Positions 36,501 through 41,813 are shown, numbered from the stretch's first letter. The stretch is 64,000 bases of DNA from Aureispira anguillae (GCF_026000115.1 NZ_AP026867.1:403501-467500), one strand, 5' to 3'. The notes: generated from the sequence alone by a model not told the origin. Made by a program: numbers and translations.

Positions 36501-39500
36501 ATATGCTTGGTGCTGGATACTGTGTTATTGTAAGAGATGCCAATGGATGTGAAACAACAACTTGTATCCGTATCAATGAGCCTGCTCAATTACAAGGATT
36601 AGCAGATAGCTTGATTATGGTAAGTTGTTTCAATGGAGCAGACGGTCTTATTGCTGTTCATGGAGTAGGAGGAACACCTCCATACTTGTACAGCTTTAAT
36701 GGTGGATCTTATGATACAACTAGAATTTTCACTGGCTTAGCTGCTGGAAACTATACAATAAATGTTCAAGATTCTGCGGGATGTATTTTTGTAATGAGCA
36801 ACCAAATCATTACACAACCACCTGCTTTGATCTTAACAATTGATACCTTCCGCAATCCTACTTGTACTGGAGTATGTGATGGTGTTATTGAATTGAGTGC
36901 TGCTGATGGTACTCCTGGTTATGAGTTCTCTATTGATGGTACAAACTATCAAGTATCGGGTATCTTCTCTAACTTATGTGATGGAAGTTACACCGTATAT
37001 GTAAGAGATGCTCAAGGCTGTATTACAAGTACTACAATTACAATTACGCAACCTACGCCTGTTATTGCAAATGCTGCGGTAACATCGAACTACAACGGAT
37101 ACGGTGTATCTTGTAATGGAACATGTGACGGAACGGCTACGGCTACACCAACAGGAGGTACTCCAAGTTTAGCTGGTACCTATACTTACCAATGGTCAGT
37201 GGGTGGCGCAACTACTCAGTCTGTAACAGGCTTATGTGCAAATACAGTATATACTGTAACTGTAACAGATGAAAATGGATGTACTGCTGTAGATGCTGTA
37301 CAATTAACAGAACCTACTCCTTTAGCGGGTGTCTTTACTCAAGTAACGAACGAAACTTGTGCAAATGATGACGATGGTGTTATTGCTGTAACAGCGACTT
37401 CTGGAACAGGAGTTGGACCATATACTTATGATATTGGAGATGGTAATGGCCCCGTTCTAAGTGGTGTATTCACTAACTTGACAGGTAGCCTAACAGGAAC
37501 CAATTATTCAGTAACCATTACGGATGCGAATGGTTGTCAAGAGGTCTTAGATACTTTAATTTACGAGCCAGCATCAGTTGATATTACTGGAGCAAGTGTG
37601 GTGTCAAACCACAATGGATTTGATGTTTCTTGCTTTGGTGCATCTGATGGATCGGCTACGGTTACACATACTGGAGGAACAGGAACTATTTCTTACCTAT
37701 GGGATGTGAATACAGGAGCTCAAACTAGTGCAATTGCAACAGGATTGAGTGCTGGAACATATTGTGTGACGGTTACAGATGGAAATGGTTGTGCAGCTGA
37801 TACCTGCATTACTTTGACAGAACCTACTCCATTAACCATGACTGCAACTACAGATTCTGCAGGATGTAATGGTGCAAATGGTGGTGGCATTGCTGCTATC
37901 CCTTCTGGTGGAACAGGTACTTATACTTATGCAATTGATAGTACTGGTGCTGGTGTACCTGGTGCCTTTGGATCAGATAGTACTTGGTCTAACTTAACGC
38001 AAGGTACTTATGTAATTTATGTAAATGATGCAAACGGTTGTGGTCCTGTACAACAAACAGTGACGGTTGGACAAGATAATCCAATTGTAGGAACTGTAAA
38101 TGTCTTAACACCATACAACGGACAGCAAATTAGCTGTAATGGTGCATCTGATGCAACGGCAACTGTAACCGCAACAGGTGGTGCTGTTGGTGGCTTATTC
38201 TTTACTTATCAGTGGGATGCTGCGGCAGGTAGCCAAACTGGTGGAACTGCTACCAACTTAGGTGCTGGAGTTTACTTTGTAACAATTACAGATACAGTAT
38301 CGAACTGTACCGAGATTGTTTCAGTAACAGTGGTTGAGCCTTCGGCTATTGTCTTAGCTGTCGATACGGTTATCAATGCAGGATGTAATGGAACAGCGAC
38401 AGGTGCTGTACAAGTAAGTGCAACAGGTGGTACACCAGCTTACACTTATGACATCAGCGCTCCTGGTCAAACATCTAATGCAACAGGTATCTTTACTACA
38501 TTGCCTGCTGGTAGCTATACAGTAACCGTAACGGATGCGAATGGATGTACATCAACAGTGCCTGTGGTACTTACAGATGGAAGCCCAATCGTAATGGATC
38601 TTGATTCTGTAAATATTTCTTGTTCTGGTTTAGCTGATGGACAAGTGATGGCAACAGTAACAGGTGGTATTCCATCTACAGTTGGCTTTGGTTATACTGT
38701 ATCTTGGACTGGACCAAATGGACCAATAACAGGTGTTGATACCTTGATTAATTTAGTAGCGGGTACTTATACCATGACAGTTCTAGATTCTGTCGGTTGT
38801 ACGGCAACTGCTTCTACAGTTGTTCTTGAACCTGCTCCAATTACAGTATCTATTACTTCTTCTACGCCTGCAACTTGTAGCGATAGTAACGGAGTAGTTG
38901 TTCTAACGGCAACGGGTGGACCTTCTGCTATAAATGGTATTTTGGATGCTTATGAATTCTCAATTGACGGAGGTACGACCTTTATTAGAGGAACGAATCC
39001 AATTACCTTTAGCAACTTGGCGAGTGGTTTCTACGACATCGTTGTTAGAGATACCAACTATACCCACTGTCTTGGTGTAAATGCGATTGATTTGGGTAGT
39101 AACAGTGACATTACTGGGTTTACTACTACTACAGATGAGTCTTGTTTCAGAGAGGCAGATGGTACAGCAACAGCAAATGCTACTAGTCCTAATGGTGGAT
39201 TTAATTATGAATGGTTCTCAGATCAAAATGGTGTTATCTTTAACACGAACCAAACGGCAACAGGTTTGACAGGGAACGTATATGATGTAGATGGAAACGG
39301 AACAATTGATACTGCATTCACTTATTATGTGATTGTAACGGATATTGTTGGATGTACAGATACTTTCCCAGCTTACTTAGATCGTCCAGATACCTTGACG
39401 GTTACAGCAAGTCTTATTCAAGATGTAAGTTGTTATAATTATAACGACGGAGCTGTATCATCAGTTATTAATGGTAGAGATTCTAACTTAGTAAGCTTCT

Positions 39501-40456
39501 TGTGGAGCAATGGTGCAACCGATAGCTACGCAATGGGTCTTAGTTCAATAAATGCAGATTCTACACCATACATTGTGGTTATTACAGATACCGTAGGATG
39601 TACAGCAAGCGATACTATTTATGTACACCAGCCTTCTCAACCTGTAACAGGTGCTTATACTGGTAACACGATTAGTTGTGCTGATAGTACGAATGGAATT
39701 ATAACAATAGATTCGGTAGTAGGTGGAACGCCTCCATACTTGTACTCTTTTGCTTCTACTGGTCCTTATGGCTCGGATGCAATACTAGGACAAGGATTGG
39801 CAGCTGGTATCTATACGGTGTACACACAAGATGCAAACGGTTGTTTGGATTCCACAGAGAACGTTGTCATCCGTGATACGATTGATTACATTGTAACGGC
39901 ATTCATGGATCAAACCATTAATATGGGCGAAACAGTAGATCTATACGGAACGATTAACAATACAGGAATTGATAGTTCTTTGGTTTCTTGGTCACAACTA
40001 GATCCTAATACAGGAATCATGACCTTATTGATGACGGGTACTTCTGCATTAGAAGGATTCACACCTGATACTTTCTACACAGATATGCAGTTTGTATTAT
40101 CATTAAACAATGGTTGTGGTGATAGCTCAGTTGTAACAATTGAAGTAAACCAAGAGCAAACGGTATTCGTACCAAATGCCTTCTCACCAAACGGTGATGG
40201 AACCAACGATATCTTTACGGTTTATGGTTCTAGTGATGTGAGCAGAGTTAAATCGTTCATGGTATTTGATAGATGGGGTGAGTTAGTTCATATTGGAGAA
40301 GACTTCGCACCAAATAGTATTGATCCTACCAATGGATGGGACGGTAACTTTAATGGAAAACCAATGAATCCAGCAGTATTTGTTTACTTTGCTGAAATTG
40401 AGTTGACCAATGGAGAAACTGTTATTCGCAAAGGTGATGTAACCTTAATCAAATAA
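18527..40456 (+). CDS. Giant SprB-repeat cell-surface protein with T9SS type-B C-terminal domain
   Basis: This 7309-residue exported protein is related in architecture to the SprB gliding adhesin. The signal peptide ends near residue 44 (GTQNANA, THALGS); starts at 18527 or the ATG at 18569 are both possible, and the latter gives a more usual signal length. Domains: an N-terminal Cys-containing THALGSDLTY domain with cadherin-like segments (45-400), two PKD/Ig-like domains (about 405-585), a parallel beta-helix-like region (586-735), a Gly-rich linker (738-1061), more PKD-like sequence, about 70 SprB repeats (1374-7120), a final Ig-like domain, and the gliding-motility-associated C-terminal domain (7213-7309, beginning VFVPNAFSPNGDGTND). 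That last domain directs type IX export and attachment. The porP/sprF-like gene follows, as sprF follows sprB in known gliders. Repeats carry two to four Cys each, so many disulfides are possible. An adhesin or gliding role is inferred. Confidence 0.95.
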   Translation: MLKILYLHAKQSYPMLRCKQFIVPMFNIFLMLGIFLLGTQNANATHALGSDLTYLCVGPNQYAMTLNVYRDCNGINLPNRQVISWTGSCGAGNVTANRTILQDITPVCSAQQSSCGGGNGTFGVEQHTYTAIITLPPGCTNVTFSWRLCCRNNAITTLVGSPAMYIESRLIDNNLVPCNNSPVFLNPPAAFTCVGNQVFYNHGAIDYDGDSLRFSLTPCLSAAGNNVNYQGGFSGTAPFGTDPVTIDPATGAITFTPTQLHVGVLCVLVEEYRNGVLIGSVMRDIQFRVLNCNNANPILSGVNGSGQGSVNFITSTCFGTQLCFDIVGSDPPNPGDVLSMTYDGAIPNSTFTVSGPGVPSGNQITGTFCWTPTAFDVGTHRFTVTIQDDACPLVGSNTFTYIVNVTTNPNDPVDAGPDVSICMGDTTTLSATTTSPNAATYTWSPAPGLSNPNIPNPQAFPPSTTTYTVTLLYNDGCTSTDQVTVVVEDDPPLAVAPNNINACGNAPLVLTATTNAPGMNFTFTELLPLGTAVVPNTVTGATATAPITMPSAPGTYQWSVVVTNPFTGCTSSDIITLTVGVVPPEPACRNIYASTTGAASASGSQFDPVTIQEALRRAACNNSVIKLATGTYNIDTALNITDNLTVEGGFLENQAWLKTSEVGATTINRTTNNAGGVLNVDRHLTAVEIFGSSNFRLQDLTITTADAIVPGTSTYGIFMNNASNYNITRINVEPGNATNGADGVTGCSGTTGTDGSIGMDGLPNGTNSNIQGGNGGFGGNSCGSAAVLFGGGGGRNADLGNGIGVGADGTSASAGIVDGGGGGGGGRGGNAADGNDGGSSGRGGTPLSPPFSGCSATASGLGSNVAGGLGGGRNTLGDGLPTNNGAPNIGQPGTPGINGVAGCAGADGAAGAPTGCLRYQIGSQGATGMSGSGGSGGGGGGGGGGQGGACGCVNGTGAGGGGGGGGGAAGLGGTGGFGGGASFGIYLCSNGANGFIEHCHVSAGTRGLGGSGGAGGAGGAGGAGGAGGSGTATEVQDGGAGGAGGTGGVGGVGGNGQPGIAVNIYWSGTGTVPVAQDSTYELYNQQIIFVENTNCTNADVMFWDSSTVASHPLTTATPQAIAIGGANTTVTNWTYDAIGLTSTPPTGTFNADTTEYGNIGRYSIIHNTCNGCPAAGGPAGTALEEYRGFHNIAFDKAFKPDITSDANVIGVDTFQLCVGDFATFASSIYGDTTRWEFNGAITNPGNIQTVPSTQFNTPGFYAIELFLITDCCGDTPTDTAYLYVDPIPAVTGSGNQTICFGDSAMLTIAGLSANDTVIWTPTSNLAFISEDSVYVNPTATTTYNASVYSVVTDGGQTRLTCPVSLSYTVTVNQLPYPTMTSTDVVCNNDGTATATPAAGIYNFTWSDGTIDNGVATSTIISLAPGTYCVTVTDVATGCVDTGCVFVAPAAVVPTVFANNITAVTCAGANDGSVTIGTLNGTAPYTYVWDTLVPGIVSPTSVDYTVTGLAPRDYTVTATDNSGCISVVTFNIPTPDPLTIAILDTTHPVCQNDTGRIEVEGQGGTGLMTYIWSNGTTTTSGILSGIDTGFYCVTVVDDNSCTNTFCINLDAQQVLTTAINVASPILCNGGTACIGVNAAGGSGAYSYSWSGPGIVAFTTGTDTACNFPASAGLYTVLVTDSTYGCTTTASISITEPSLLTSTISSQSNVNCNGDATGIATVGATGGTAPYSYLWDAAAAGQTTPAATGLAAGAYCVTVTDTLGCTSSSCVTITQPATGVDVNASITSAISCFAGTDGEATAVGSNGSPGYTYLWNIGGQTTATATGLSVAGNPYQVIVTDSLNCQDSVTINITEPTAVTASIASSVSVTCFGDSTGQATAAGSGGAGGAYNFQWSLNTGNQTTATATGLNTATNPYSVTVSDNNGCTDSITFSINQPVSALTSGVTIIEHANCFGASDGIAFAAGSGGTGALTYIWAGGTATGATTDTIRGLAAGVYCVTVSDANSCSNTHCITITEPSAVTATITGFTNVSCNAGADGTATALGTGGNPATSYTYLWSAGAQATATATGLAAGIYTVTVSDDSSCIGTASVTITEPTLLTASASVTSNHNGSQVSCPTATDGSVAATGAGGTGSYAFAWSPAGVGATLTGLDTGMYIVTITDSLGCTAVDTATIVPPAPVVATITSTSNVSCNGDSTGSAVALGTGGSGGPYTYLWTDNSTGATNSNLPAGAHCVTVADVNSCPATICTTISQPSSVVSGVINIDTIVGCFNATNGDIHVVGNGGTPYTVNQANGTGYTYTWTNGSTDTSSMNLGAGQHCVTITDSLGCSAVVCITLTEPTAVTATITATQDISCTGDSTGTATAMGSGGTPASPAPAYTFVWSDGQTTAMATGLAANTSYSVTVLDDYLCPAVTNVTLSQPTNPVSVGATVIVNPAYNGQDISCNGATDGAAFATGSGGTPNTVGAPYSYDWGLSTNDTLSNIGAGTYMVTVTDSLGCQDTVSVTLVAPPAITATITAQSDVLCKDDSTGTATVTAGGGTGAYTYLWADGTATATNNNLPDGSHTVTVSDANGCTTTATVIINEPALPLTFANITIDSTVKCNGGNDGGITANGAGGTGAYNFVWSNTATTATITGLTAGQYCVTITDANGCLDTSCVTMTEPSAVTATIAGFTNVSCFGDSTGTATAVGAGGTELGAYDFVWNDGQTTPLATGLAANTLYQVTVTDDNGCTAINNITLSQPTSPVSVGATVIVNPAYNGQDISCNGATDGAAFATGSGGTPNTVGAPYSYDWGLSTNDTLSNIGAGTYMVTVTDSLGCQDTVSVTLVAPPAITATITAQSDVLCKDDSTGTATVTAGGGTGAYTYLWADGTATATNNNLPDGSHTVTVSDANGCTTTATVIINEPALPLTFANITIDSTVKCNGGNDGGITANGAGGTGAYNFVWSNTATTATITGLTAGQYCVTITDANGCLDTSCVTMTEPSAVTATIAGFTNVSCFGDSTGTATAVGAGGTELGAYDFVWNDGQATAMATGLAANTLYQVTVTDDNGCTAINNITLSQPTAAVTAAITINTNYNGQNVSCNGAVDGEISVGGSGGTAFTVGDAYTYNWSTAATNDTLTVGAGNYTVTVTDSLGCATTATVTVNEPTLLTAAIAAGQINVNCFGDSTGQATVMPTGGTVITTYTYLWDNGTTLVTNSNLPAGAQCVTVTDANGCLATTCATITQPSDAVQVANITINSNVSCNGGNDGEATVIPSGGTPGVAGYNFTWSGTTQTTGNITGLTAGTYCVTITDSLGCALDTCLIISEPTAVTATIGSINNVNCFGTATGSATAAGNGGTVLGAYTFQWDANAGNQTTPTATGLSANILYCVTITDDNNCTATTCVTLSQPTAALNAGATTLTPYNGAEVSCVGATDGMVAASTSGGSGNPANFTYDWGGAGPNNDTLSGVGAGVYCVTITDSLGCVATACATVTDPSVVTATIDPLTVTHVNCFGDSTGTATVTPNGGTITTGYTFLWDNGQTNAIVVGLPQGNHCVTVTDANGCTAVTCVNITEPAAAIVVAGMSVDSNTSCFGTADGGATVTASGGVPAVSGYTYTWSASVPGGQATATVTGLGAGMHYVTVTDSLGCAAFDSVLITSPTAVTATITSTVNVNCFGDSTGTATATGSGGTALSGYNFLWDANAGNQTTATATGLKANIAYCVTITDDNGCVSNTACVTLTQPTSALALTASELTSVSCAGGNDGAVQTAGTGGSGTINYVWDAAAGSAITTTVTGLAAGTYCVTATDSLGCVATACATVTEPSALTITATSVVNVICRGDSTGEITVGVTGGTPGYTYQWDAAAGSRTTAVVAGLTAGNYCVVVTDASGCQDSLCILLTQPATAVDVTASVISDYNGSQIQCFGDSSGVAMATTTGGTVAVDYQYAWSITSQTTDTAVGLPDGTFCVTVTDDFGCTDTACVTITEPTPVTATIASSVNVSCVGDCSGSATVTGAGGTGIAYTYQWDAAAGNQITATATGLCTGLYGVTVADANGCVGVATVSISEPNSAIQANVVVSSNYSGQHVSCNNAFDGMATASAVGGTPGYTFQWNGAASGQTTAVANNLGANIQYCVTITDALGCMDSACITLTEPAAITPNIDTTINVSCFGDSTGAATISATGGIAPYDYQWEAAADSQTTATATGLSAGSYTVTVTDANGCSGAAVVVVTQPAGPLDVDAVTTSLYAGGTAIQCFGDSSGAALATISGGTGPYTQIWGHGPTTLGINNLSNGTYCITVTDSLGCIDTACVTLTQPTQVTVNLVSSTITSCNGGCDGSATVAASGGIPGYTYLWDAAAGSQVTATATGLCAGVYGVTATDANGCITGFSVTISEPATSVVASAVVTSNYNGAQVSCVGASNGQAVASATGGTTAVPGAYSYVWTTGALSDTLDAVTAGVYCVSVSDDNGCIDVACVTITEPTQVTATITTTNNVACQGDSTGSATVTATGGTSGYSYLWEASAGGQTTPTATGLAAGSYIVTVTDANGCTSQAIAVIGQPTAALVAGATITTPVLCAGDSSGAAQVTIIGGTTPYSIIWTHGPTTAAIAGLPDGTYCVTVTDSLGCVDTACVTLVDPIAVTASVTTTDADCRGAATGTATVTGAGGRPGYTYLWDANAGGQTTPTATGLAAATSPYQVTVTDANGCSTTAAAIIGEPATNINAALVVLSNYNGANVSCNGATDAIVGVSVSGGSIPYSYLWSNGSINDTLTGVGAGQHCVTVTDNNGCSDIACITITEPTQVTATIATTSNVACFGECTGTATVAGTGGTAVSAYSVLWDAAAGNQTTATAINLCAGSYNVTITDDNGCQAVTTVIITEPSNGLATTITATSNYNGQQISCAGAADGELTAVVTGGTGAGTYTFAWNSNPSVTNVATGLAAAGNPHCVFVTDANGCRDTACFNLVEPPVLTATIDTQTNVSCNGGANGTASVLPNGGTGIYTYLWDAAAGNQTTPTATGLVAGPYCVTVTDVNGCQVTACLNITEPTILTTTAAIASNYNGEDVSCAGANDGIVVATPTGGTLPYTYAWSTAGAGITDTMTNASVGAVNVTVTDGNGCTATASVTLTEPSAVTATITASNNATCNGQCDGDATVTATGGTVTTGYSFLWSASANNQATATATGLCAGTHTVTVTDNNGCTNVTSVTITQPLLGVSAMATVTSNYNGQDVSCNGSCDGEATAAGSGGTVTTGYTFVWDAGAGSQTTPVATGLCAGVYTVTISDNGGCSNTAIVTITEPVSVTATIASTVTVSCGGGADGQATVAGTGGTTSIGGYTYLWDATAGNQTTATATGLPGGVGINVTVTDNNGCTDVATVTITQPSNILLVDPVVTSDYNGQDISCATVCDGAVKVQVSGGIPGYNITWSTGATIDSLSGLCAGTYVVTVTDNGGCTVVDSVVVADPIVLTASIVTQNNVSCTGGADACVDVTGAGGTPGYTYAIQSGVTQANNGLFCNLAAGTYTVTVTDLNFCSTTIGVTITEPSALPSVTAAVTSNYNGQDVSCFGACDGILTATATGGTAPYTYSWSGTTQTTATVTGMCAGTYSVLITDSLGCTISDVVTITDPAQLVGSLTGTTDALCFGDSTGTASFTVTGGTAPYTYSAGGNSVTTVSTSATVTGIVAGGYNATITDANGCIVTVPFVIISPPQLTNTTTVTSSYANGTMISCAGACDGAATAVGAGGNPGSTYNFLWSTSAGSQTSFTATGLCAGTHTVTITDQNSCTAVDTVILIEPQQLAATTTQVNIDCFGDSTGSIQIAATVGTGTPSYKYVLGTDTSLTGLFTGLTAGTYCITIIDANDCSHIECVTLTQNTQLQTATFVTSNFNGAQTSCYSSNDGVAIVNVTGGQATYNYQWSTNPVQNTNTATGLSRGTYFVTVTDNLGCIAIDSVVVTPADSLVLDVIDTTHVACFGQPTGSFTVAATGGVGPYLYSFDGGLTFTNTVQYTNLPANMLGAGYCVIVRDANGCETTTCIRINEPAQLQGLADSLIMVSCFNGADGLIAVHGVGGTPPYLYSFNGGSYDTTRIFTGLAAGNYTINVQDSAGCIFVMSNQIITQPPALILTIDTFRNPTCTGVCDGVIELSAADGTPGYEFSIDGTNYQVSGIFSNLCDGSYTVYVRDAQGCITSTTITITQPTPVIANAAVTSNYNGYGVSCNGTCDGTATATPTGGTPSLAGTYTYQWSVGGATTQSVTGLCANTVYTVTVTDENGCTAVDAVQLTEPTPLAGVFTQVTNETCANDDDGVIAVTATSGTGVGPYTYDIGDGNGPVLSGVFTNLTGSLTGTNYSVTITDANGCQEVLDTLIYEPASVDITGASVVSNHNGFDVSCFGASDGSATVTHTGGTGTISYLWDVNTGAQTSAIATGLSAGTYCVTVTDGNGCAADTCITLTEPTPLTMTATTDSAGCNGANGGGIAAIPSGGTGTYTYAIDSTGAGVPGAFGSDSTWSNLTQGTYVIYVNDANGCGPVQQTVTVGQDNPIVGTVNVLTPYNGQQISCNGASDATATVTATGGAVGGLFFTYQWDAAAGSQTGGTATNLGAGVYFVTITDTVSNCTEIVSVTVVEPSAIVLAVDTVINAGCNGTATGAVQVSATGGTPAYTYDISAPGQTSNATGIFTTLPAGSYTVTVTDANGCTSTVPVVLTDGSPIVMDLDSVNISCSGLADGQVMATVTGGIPSTVGFGYTVSWTGPNGPITGVDTLINLVAGTYTMTVLDSVGCTATASTVVLEPAPITVSITSSTPATCSDSNGVVVLTATGGPSAINGILDAYEFSIDGGTTFIRGTNPITFSNLASGFYDIVVRDTNYTHCLGVNAIDLGSNSDITGFTTTTDESCFREADGTATANATSPNGGFNYEWFSDQNGVIFNTNQTATGLTGNVYDVDGNGTIDTAFTYYVIVTDIVGCTDTFPAYLDRPDTLTVTASLIQDVSCYNYNDGAVSSVINGRDSNLVSFLWSNGATDSYAMGLSSINADSTPYIVVITDTVGCTASDTIYVHQPSQPVTGAYTGNTISCADSTNGIITIDSVVGGTPPYLYSFASTGPYGSDAILGQGLAAGIYTVYTQDANGCLDSTENVVIRDTIDYIVTAFMDQTINMGETVDLYGTINNTGIDSSLVSWSQLDPNTGIMTLLMTGTSALEGFTPDTFYTDMQFVLSLNNGCGDSSVVTIEVNQEQTVFVPNAFSPNGDGTNDIFTVYGSSDVSRVKSFMVFDRWGELVHIGEDFAPNSIDPTNGWDGNFNGKPMNPAVFVYFAEIELTNGETVIRKGDVTLIK
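20740..21709 (+). repeat. Gly-rich low-complexity segment of the giant gene
   Basis: This segment encodes about 320 residues dominated by Gly with Ala, Asn, Asp and Cys in GG-x-GG and GGAGGAGG patterns. The coding strand is a run of GGT, GGC and GGA codons, markedly more G-rich than the rest of the gene, so reverse-strand frames stay open by composition only. It probably forms a flexible or polyglycine-II-like collar between the beta-helix and the repeat stalk. Confidence 0.85.
24821..29713 (+). repeat. Higher-order repeat: five copies of a four-unit block
   Basis: Repeats 10 to 29 (residues 2099-3729) cycle through four subtypes. First is a unit with an inserted N-Y-N-G before the first Cys, second a unit with NLPxGxxCVTV, third an ITIDS/INSNVSC unit, and fourth a unit with GLxANxxYxVTxTDD. 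The order holds through five quartets averaging about 326 residues, which indicates growth by block duplication of four units. Confidence 0.75.
25786..27711 (+). repeat. 963-bp near-identical tandem duplication (two copies)
   Basis: Copies 25786-26748 and 26749-27711 are offset by exactly 963 bases (321 codons, four SprB units). They differ at about fifteen bases, roughly 98% identity, mostly synonymous, with four amino-acid changes. The duplication is in frame and recent compared with the rest of the array. Confidence 0.93.
40163..40456 (+). other. T9SS type-B / gliding-motility-associated C-terminal domain
   Basis: The last 97 residues match the conserved C-terminal domain of SprB-like proteins (CHU_C, TIGR04131 type): VFVPNAFSPNGDGTNDIF, FMVFDRWGELV, GWDGNFNGKPMNPAVFVYF and a Lys end. 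Export through the type IX system with a PorP/SprF partner is known for this class. Confidence 0.93.
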
Positions 40457-40466
40457 TAAATAAAAT

Positions 40467-40503
40467 AGGAGCTGTCAAAACGGTGGCAGCTCCTTATTTT
40501 TAT
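40467..40503 (+). terminator. Intrinsic terminator after the giant gene
   Basis: The stem AGGAGCTGTC / GGCAGCTCCT (10 pairs with one G-U) has an 8-base loop and is followed by TTATTTTTAT. It lies 10 bases after the TAA, so the downstream sprF-like gene probably uses its own promoter or readthrough. Confidence 0.85.
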
Positions 40504-40584
40504 ACAATAAAGATTGAGCGAATTAAGTTATATTAAAGTAAAACTCAGTGAACTGCTGGGGACTAAGTAAATTAAAATAAATAG

Positions 40585-40592
40585 TAGGTTTG
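40585..40592 (+). promoter_or_regulatory. Candidate -7 box TAGGTTTG for the sprF-like gene
   Basis: This is an exact TAnnTTTG match 44 bases before the ATG and downstream of the terminator, consistent with a separate promoter. The -33 TTG is not evident. Confidence 0.4.
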
Positions 40593-40636
40593 TTTAGCAC
40601 AATCTACCTTCCCAAAAGGATAAAAATCAAGAGATT

Positions 40637-41722
40637 ATGAAATTAGGGAAATTCTTTACATTTATTATTATAGCTGTTATAGCTAACCTTAATCCCGTAC
40701 AGGGACAGGACGTACACTTTTCACAGTTCTATGTGTCCAATTTGACCTTAAACCCTGCAACAACAGGGGTAATGAGTTGTCAGATGAGAGTGTCAGCTAT
40801 TTATAGAAATCAGTGGGCAAGTGCTGCTGGGCAATATGCTTTTAATACATTTGGACTAGGAGCCGAAGGGAAATTTAATGCTGGCAAACACGATTATGTA
40901 GGTGCTGGTTTATCTGTTTGGGTCGATAGAGCAGGAGCTTCTGCATTTACTTCTATACAGGCTAGTTTATCTGGTTCTTATATGAAAAAAATAGGTGGAA
41001 GACGTTCTAATGAGCATTATCTAGTTGCTGGTGGGCAGTTTGGTTTTGTACAACGCAGCATCCGTATTGATCAATTGCGTTGGGGATCTAATTGGGATGG
41101 AACAAATTTTAATGGTTCTTTGCCAGATAATGAATCTGTTTACAATAGCAGTTTAGCAGTAGCCGATCTAAGTGCTGGGTTGTTGTGGTTTAGTGCTTTA
41201 GATAAAGACAATAAAAGCAATGTTTATGCAGGGATTGGTTTCCAACATTTAACAAAGGCGAACTTATCATTTATGAATCCTGGTTCAGAGCCTTTGTTTA
41301 CTCGATTTACAATTCATGGTGGTGCTGAGGCTCGTTTGGCCAGACGCTTGGCAATTGTACCTAATTTTGCAGTGATGGTTCAAGGACCTTCTACGCAATT
41401 AAATGTAGGTACTGGGCTAAAATTTGATTTTAGCAAAAGAGCTCAGTCTAACCAAGCTTTTACTATTGGAGCTTATGTTCGTGGAGCAAATCATGCGCAA
41501 GTAAATACGGGTACGAATACAAATACCAATGCAACTTTTGGCGTTGATGCAATTATTGCTTTGTTGCGTTTGCGTTTTGGTAGCTCTAGTATTGGTCTTA
41601 GCTATGATATAAATGTATCTCAATTGGCTGCTGCAACAAATGGAAATGGAGCATTTGAGTTGTCTTATGTATGGACACTTTGCCAAAAAAGAGGTCGCCG
41701 TTTAGGCTGTCCAACGTTCTAA
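40637..41722 (+). CDS. PorP/SprF-family type IX secretion outer-membrane protein
   Basis: The 361-residue product has a signal peptide (residues 1-23, ending VQGQ). The family signature follows: DVHFSQFYVSNLTLNPATTGV, then YRNQWASAAGQYAFNTFGLGAEGKF. The rest is amphipathic strands typical of the 14-stranded PorP/SprF barrel (KHDYVGAGLSVW, NVYAGIGFQHLTKANLSF, GTGLKFDF, SSIGLSYDINVSQL). In Flavobacterium, SprF is required for delivery of SprB to the surface, and family members bind type-B C-terminal domains. Its place directly after the giant gene makes it the likely dedicated partner. The C-terminus (CQKRGRRLGCPTF) is unusually basic with two Cys after the barrel. Confidence 0.93.
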   Translation: MKLGKFFTFIIIAVIANLNPVQGQDVHFSQFYVSNLTLNPATTGVMSCQMRVSAIYRNQWASAAGQYAFNTFGLGAEGKFNAGKHDYVGAGLSVWVDRAGASAFTSIQASLSGSYMKKIGGRRSNEHYLVAGGQFGFVQRSIRIDQLRWGSNWDGTNFNGSLPDNESVYNSSLAVADLSAGLLWFSALDKDNKSNVYAGIGFQHLTKANLSFMNPGSEPLFTRFTIHGGAEARLARRLAIVPNFAVMVQGPSTQLNVGTGLKFDFSKRAQSNQAFTIGAYVRGANHAQVNTGTNTNTNATFGVDAIIALLRLRFGSSSIGLSYDINVSQLAAATNGNGAFELSYVWTLCQKRGRRLGCPTF

Positions 41723-41744
41723 TTATTAGTTCGTGCAAAAAATG

Positions 41745-41787
41745 AGAGGCTGTCGGAAATTTATTCCGACAGCCTCTTCTTTTTTTA
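41745..41787. terminator. Strong bidirectional terminator
   Basis: A perfect 14-bp stem (AGAGGCTGTCGGAA / TTCCGACAGCCTCT) with a 5-base loop is followed by TCTTTTTTT. On the other strand an A/T-rich run precedes it. It sits between the sprF-like gene and the convergent rluA-type gene and can serve both. Confidence 0.9.
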
Positions 41788-41813
41788 TGATAGGAACAAG
41801 CTCCAAGGAGCTG

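Larger units (their letters stand above)
22646..39886 (+). repeat. Array of about 70 SprB repeats
   Basis: Counting by hand I find about 70 units averaging 82 residues. Each follows the plan (V/L)TA-x-I...N-V-S-C-x-G-D-x-T-G-x-A-T, then GGT-x-x-Y-x-Y-x-W, then GL-x-AG-x-Y-CVTVTD-x-x-GC, then VTITEP. Units differ at most synonymous sites except in a recently duplicated block. The last dozen units are more diverged (YLYSFDGG variants). Confidence 0.9.

Noticed and set aside
22000-39300. Numerous 60-110 codon frames on both strands inside the giant gene
   Set aside because: They recur at the spacing of the SprB repeats (for example identical frames 963 bases apart) and are rich in Cys/Ser/Asn, as expected for off-frame reading of the repeats.
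22646-39886. CRISPR-like regular repeats
   Set aside because: The period is about 246 bases and in frame within one ORF, and the repeats are coding and diverged. There are no short identical repeats with unique spacers.
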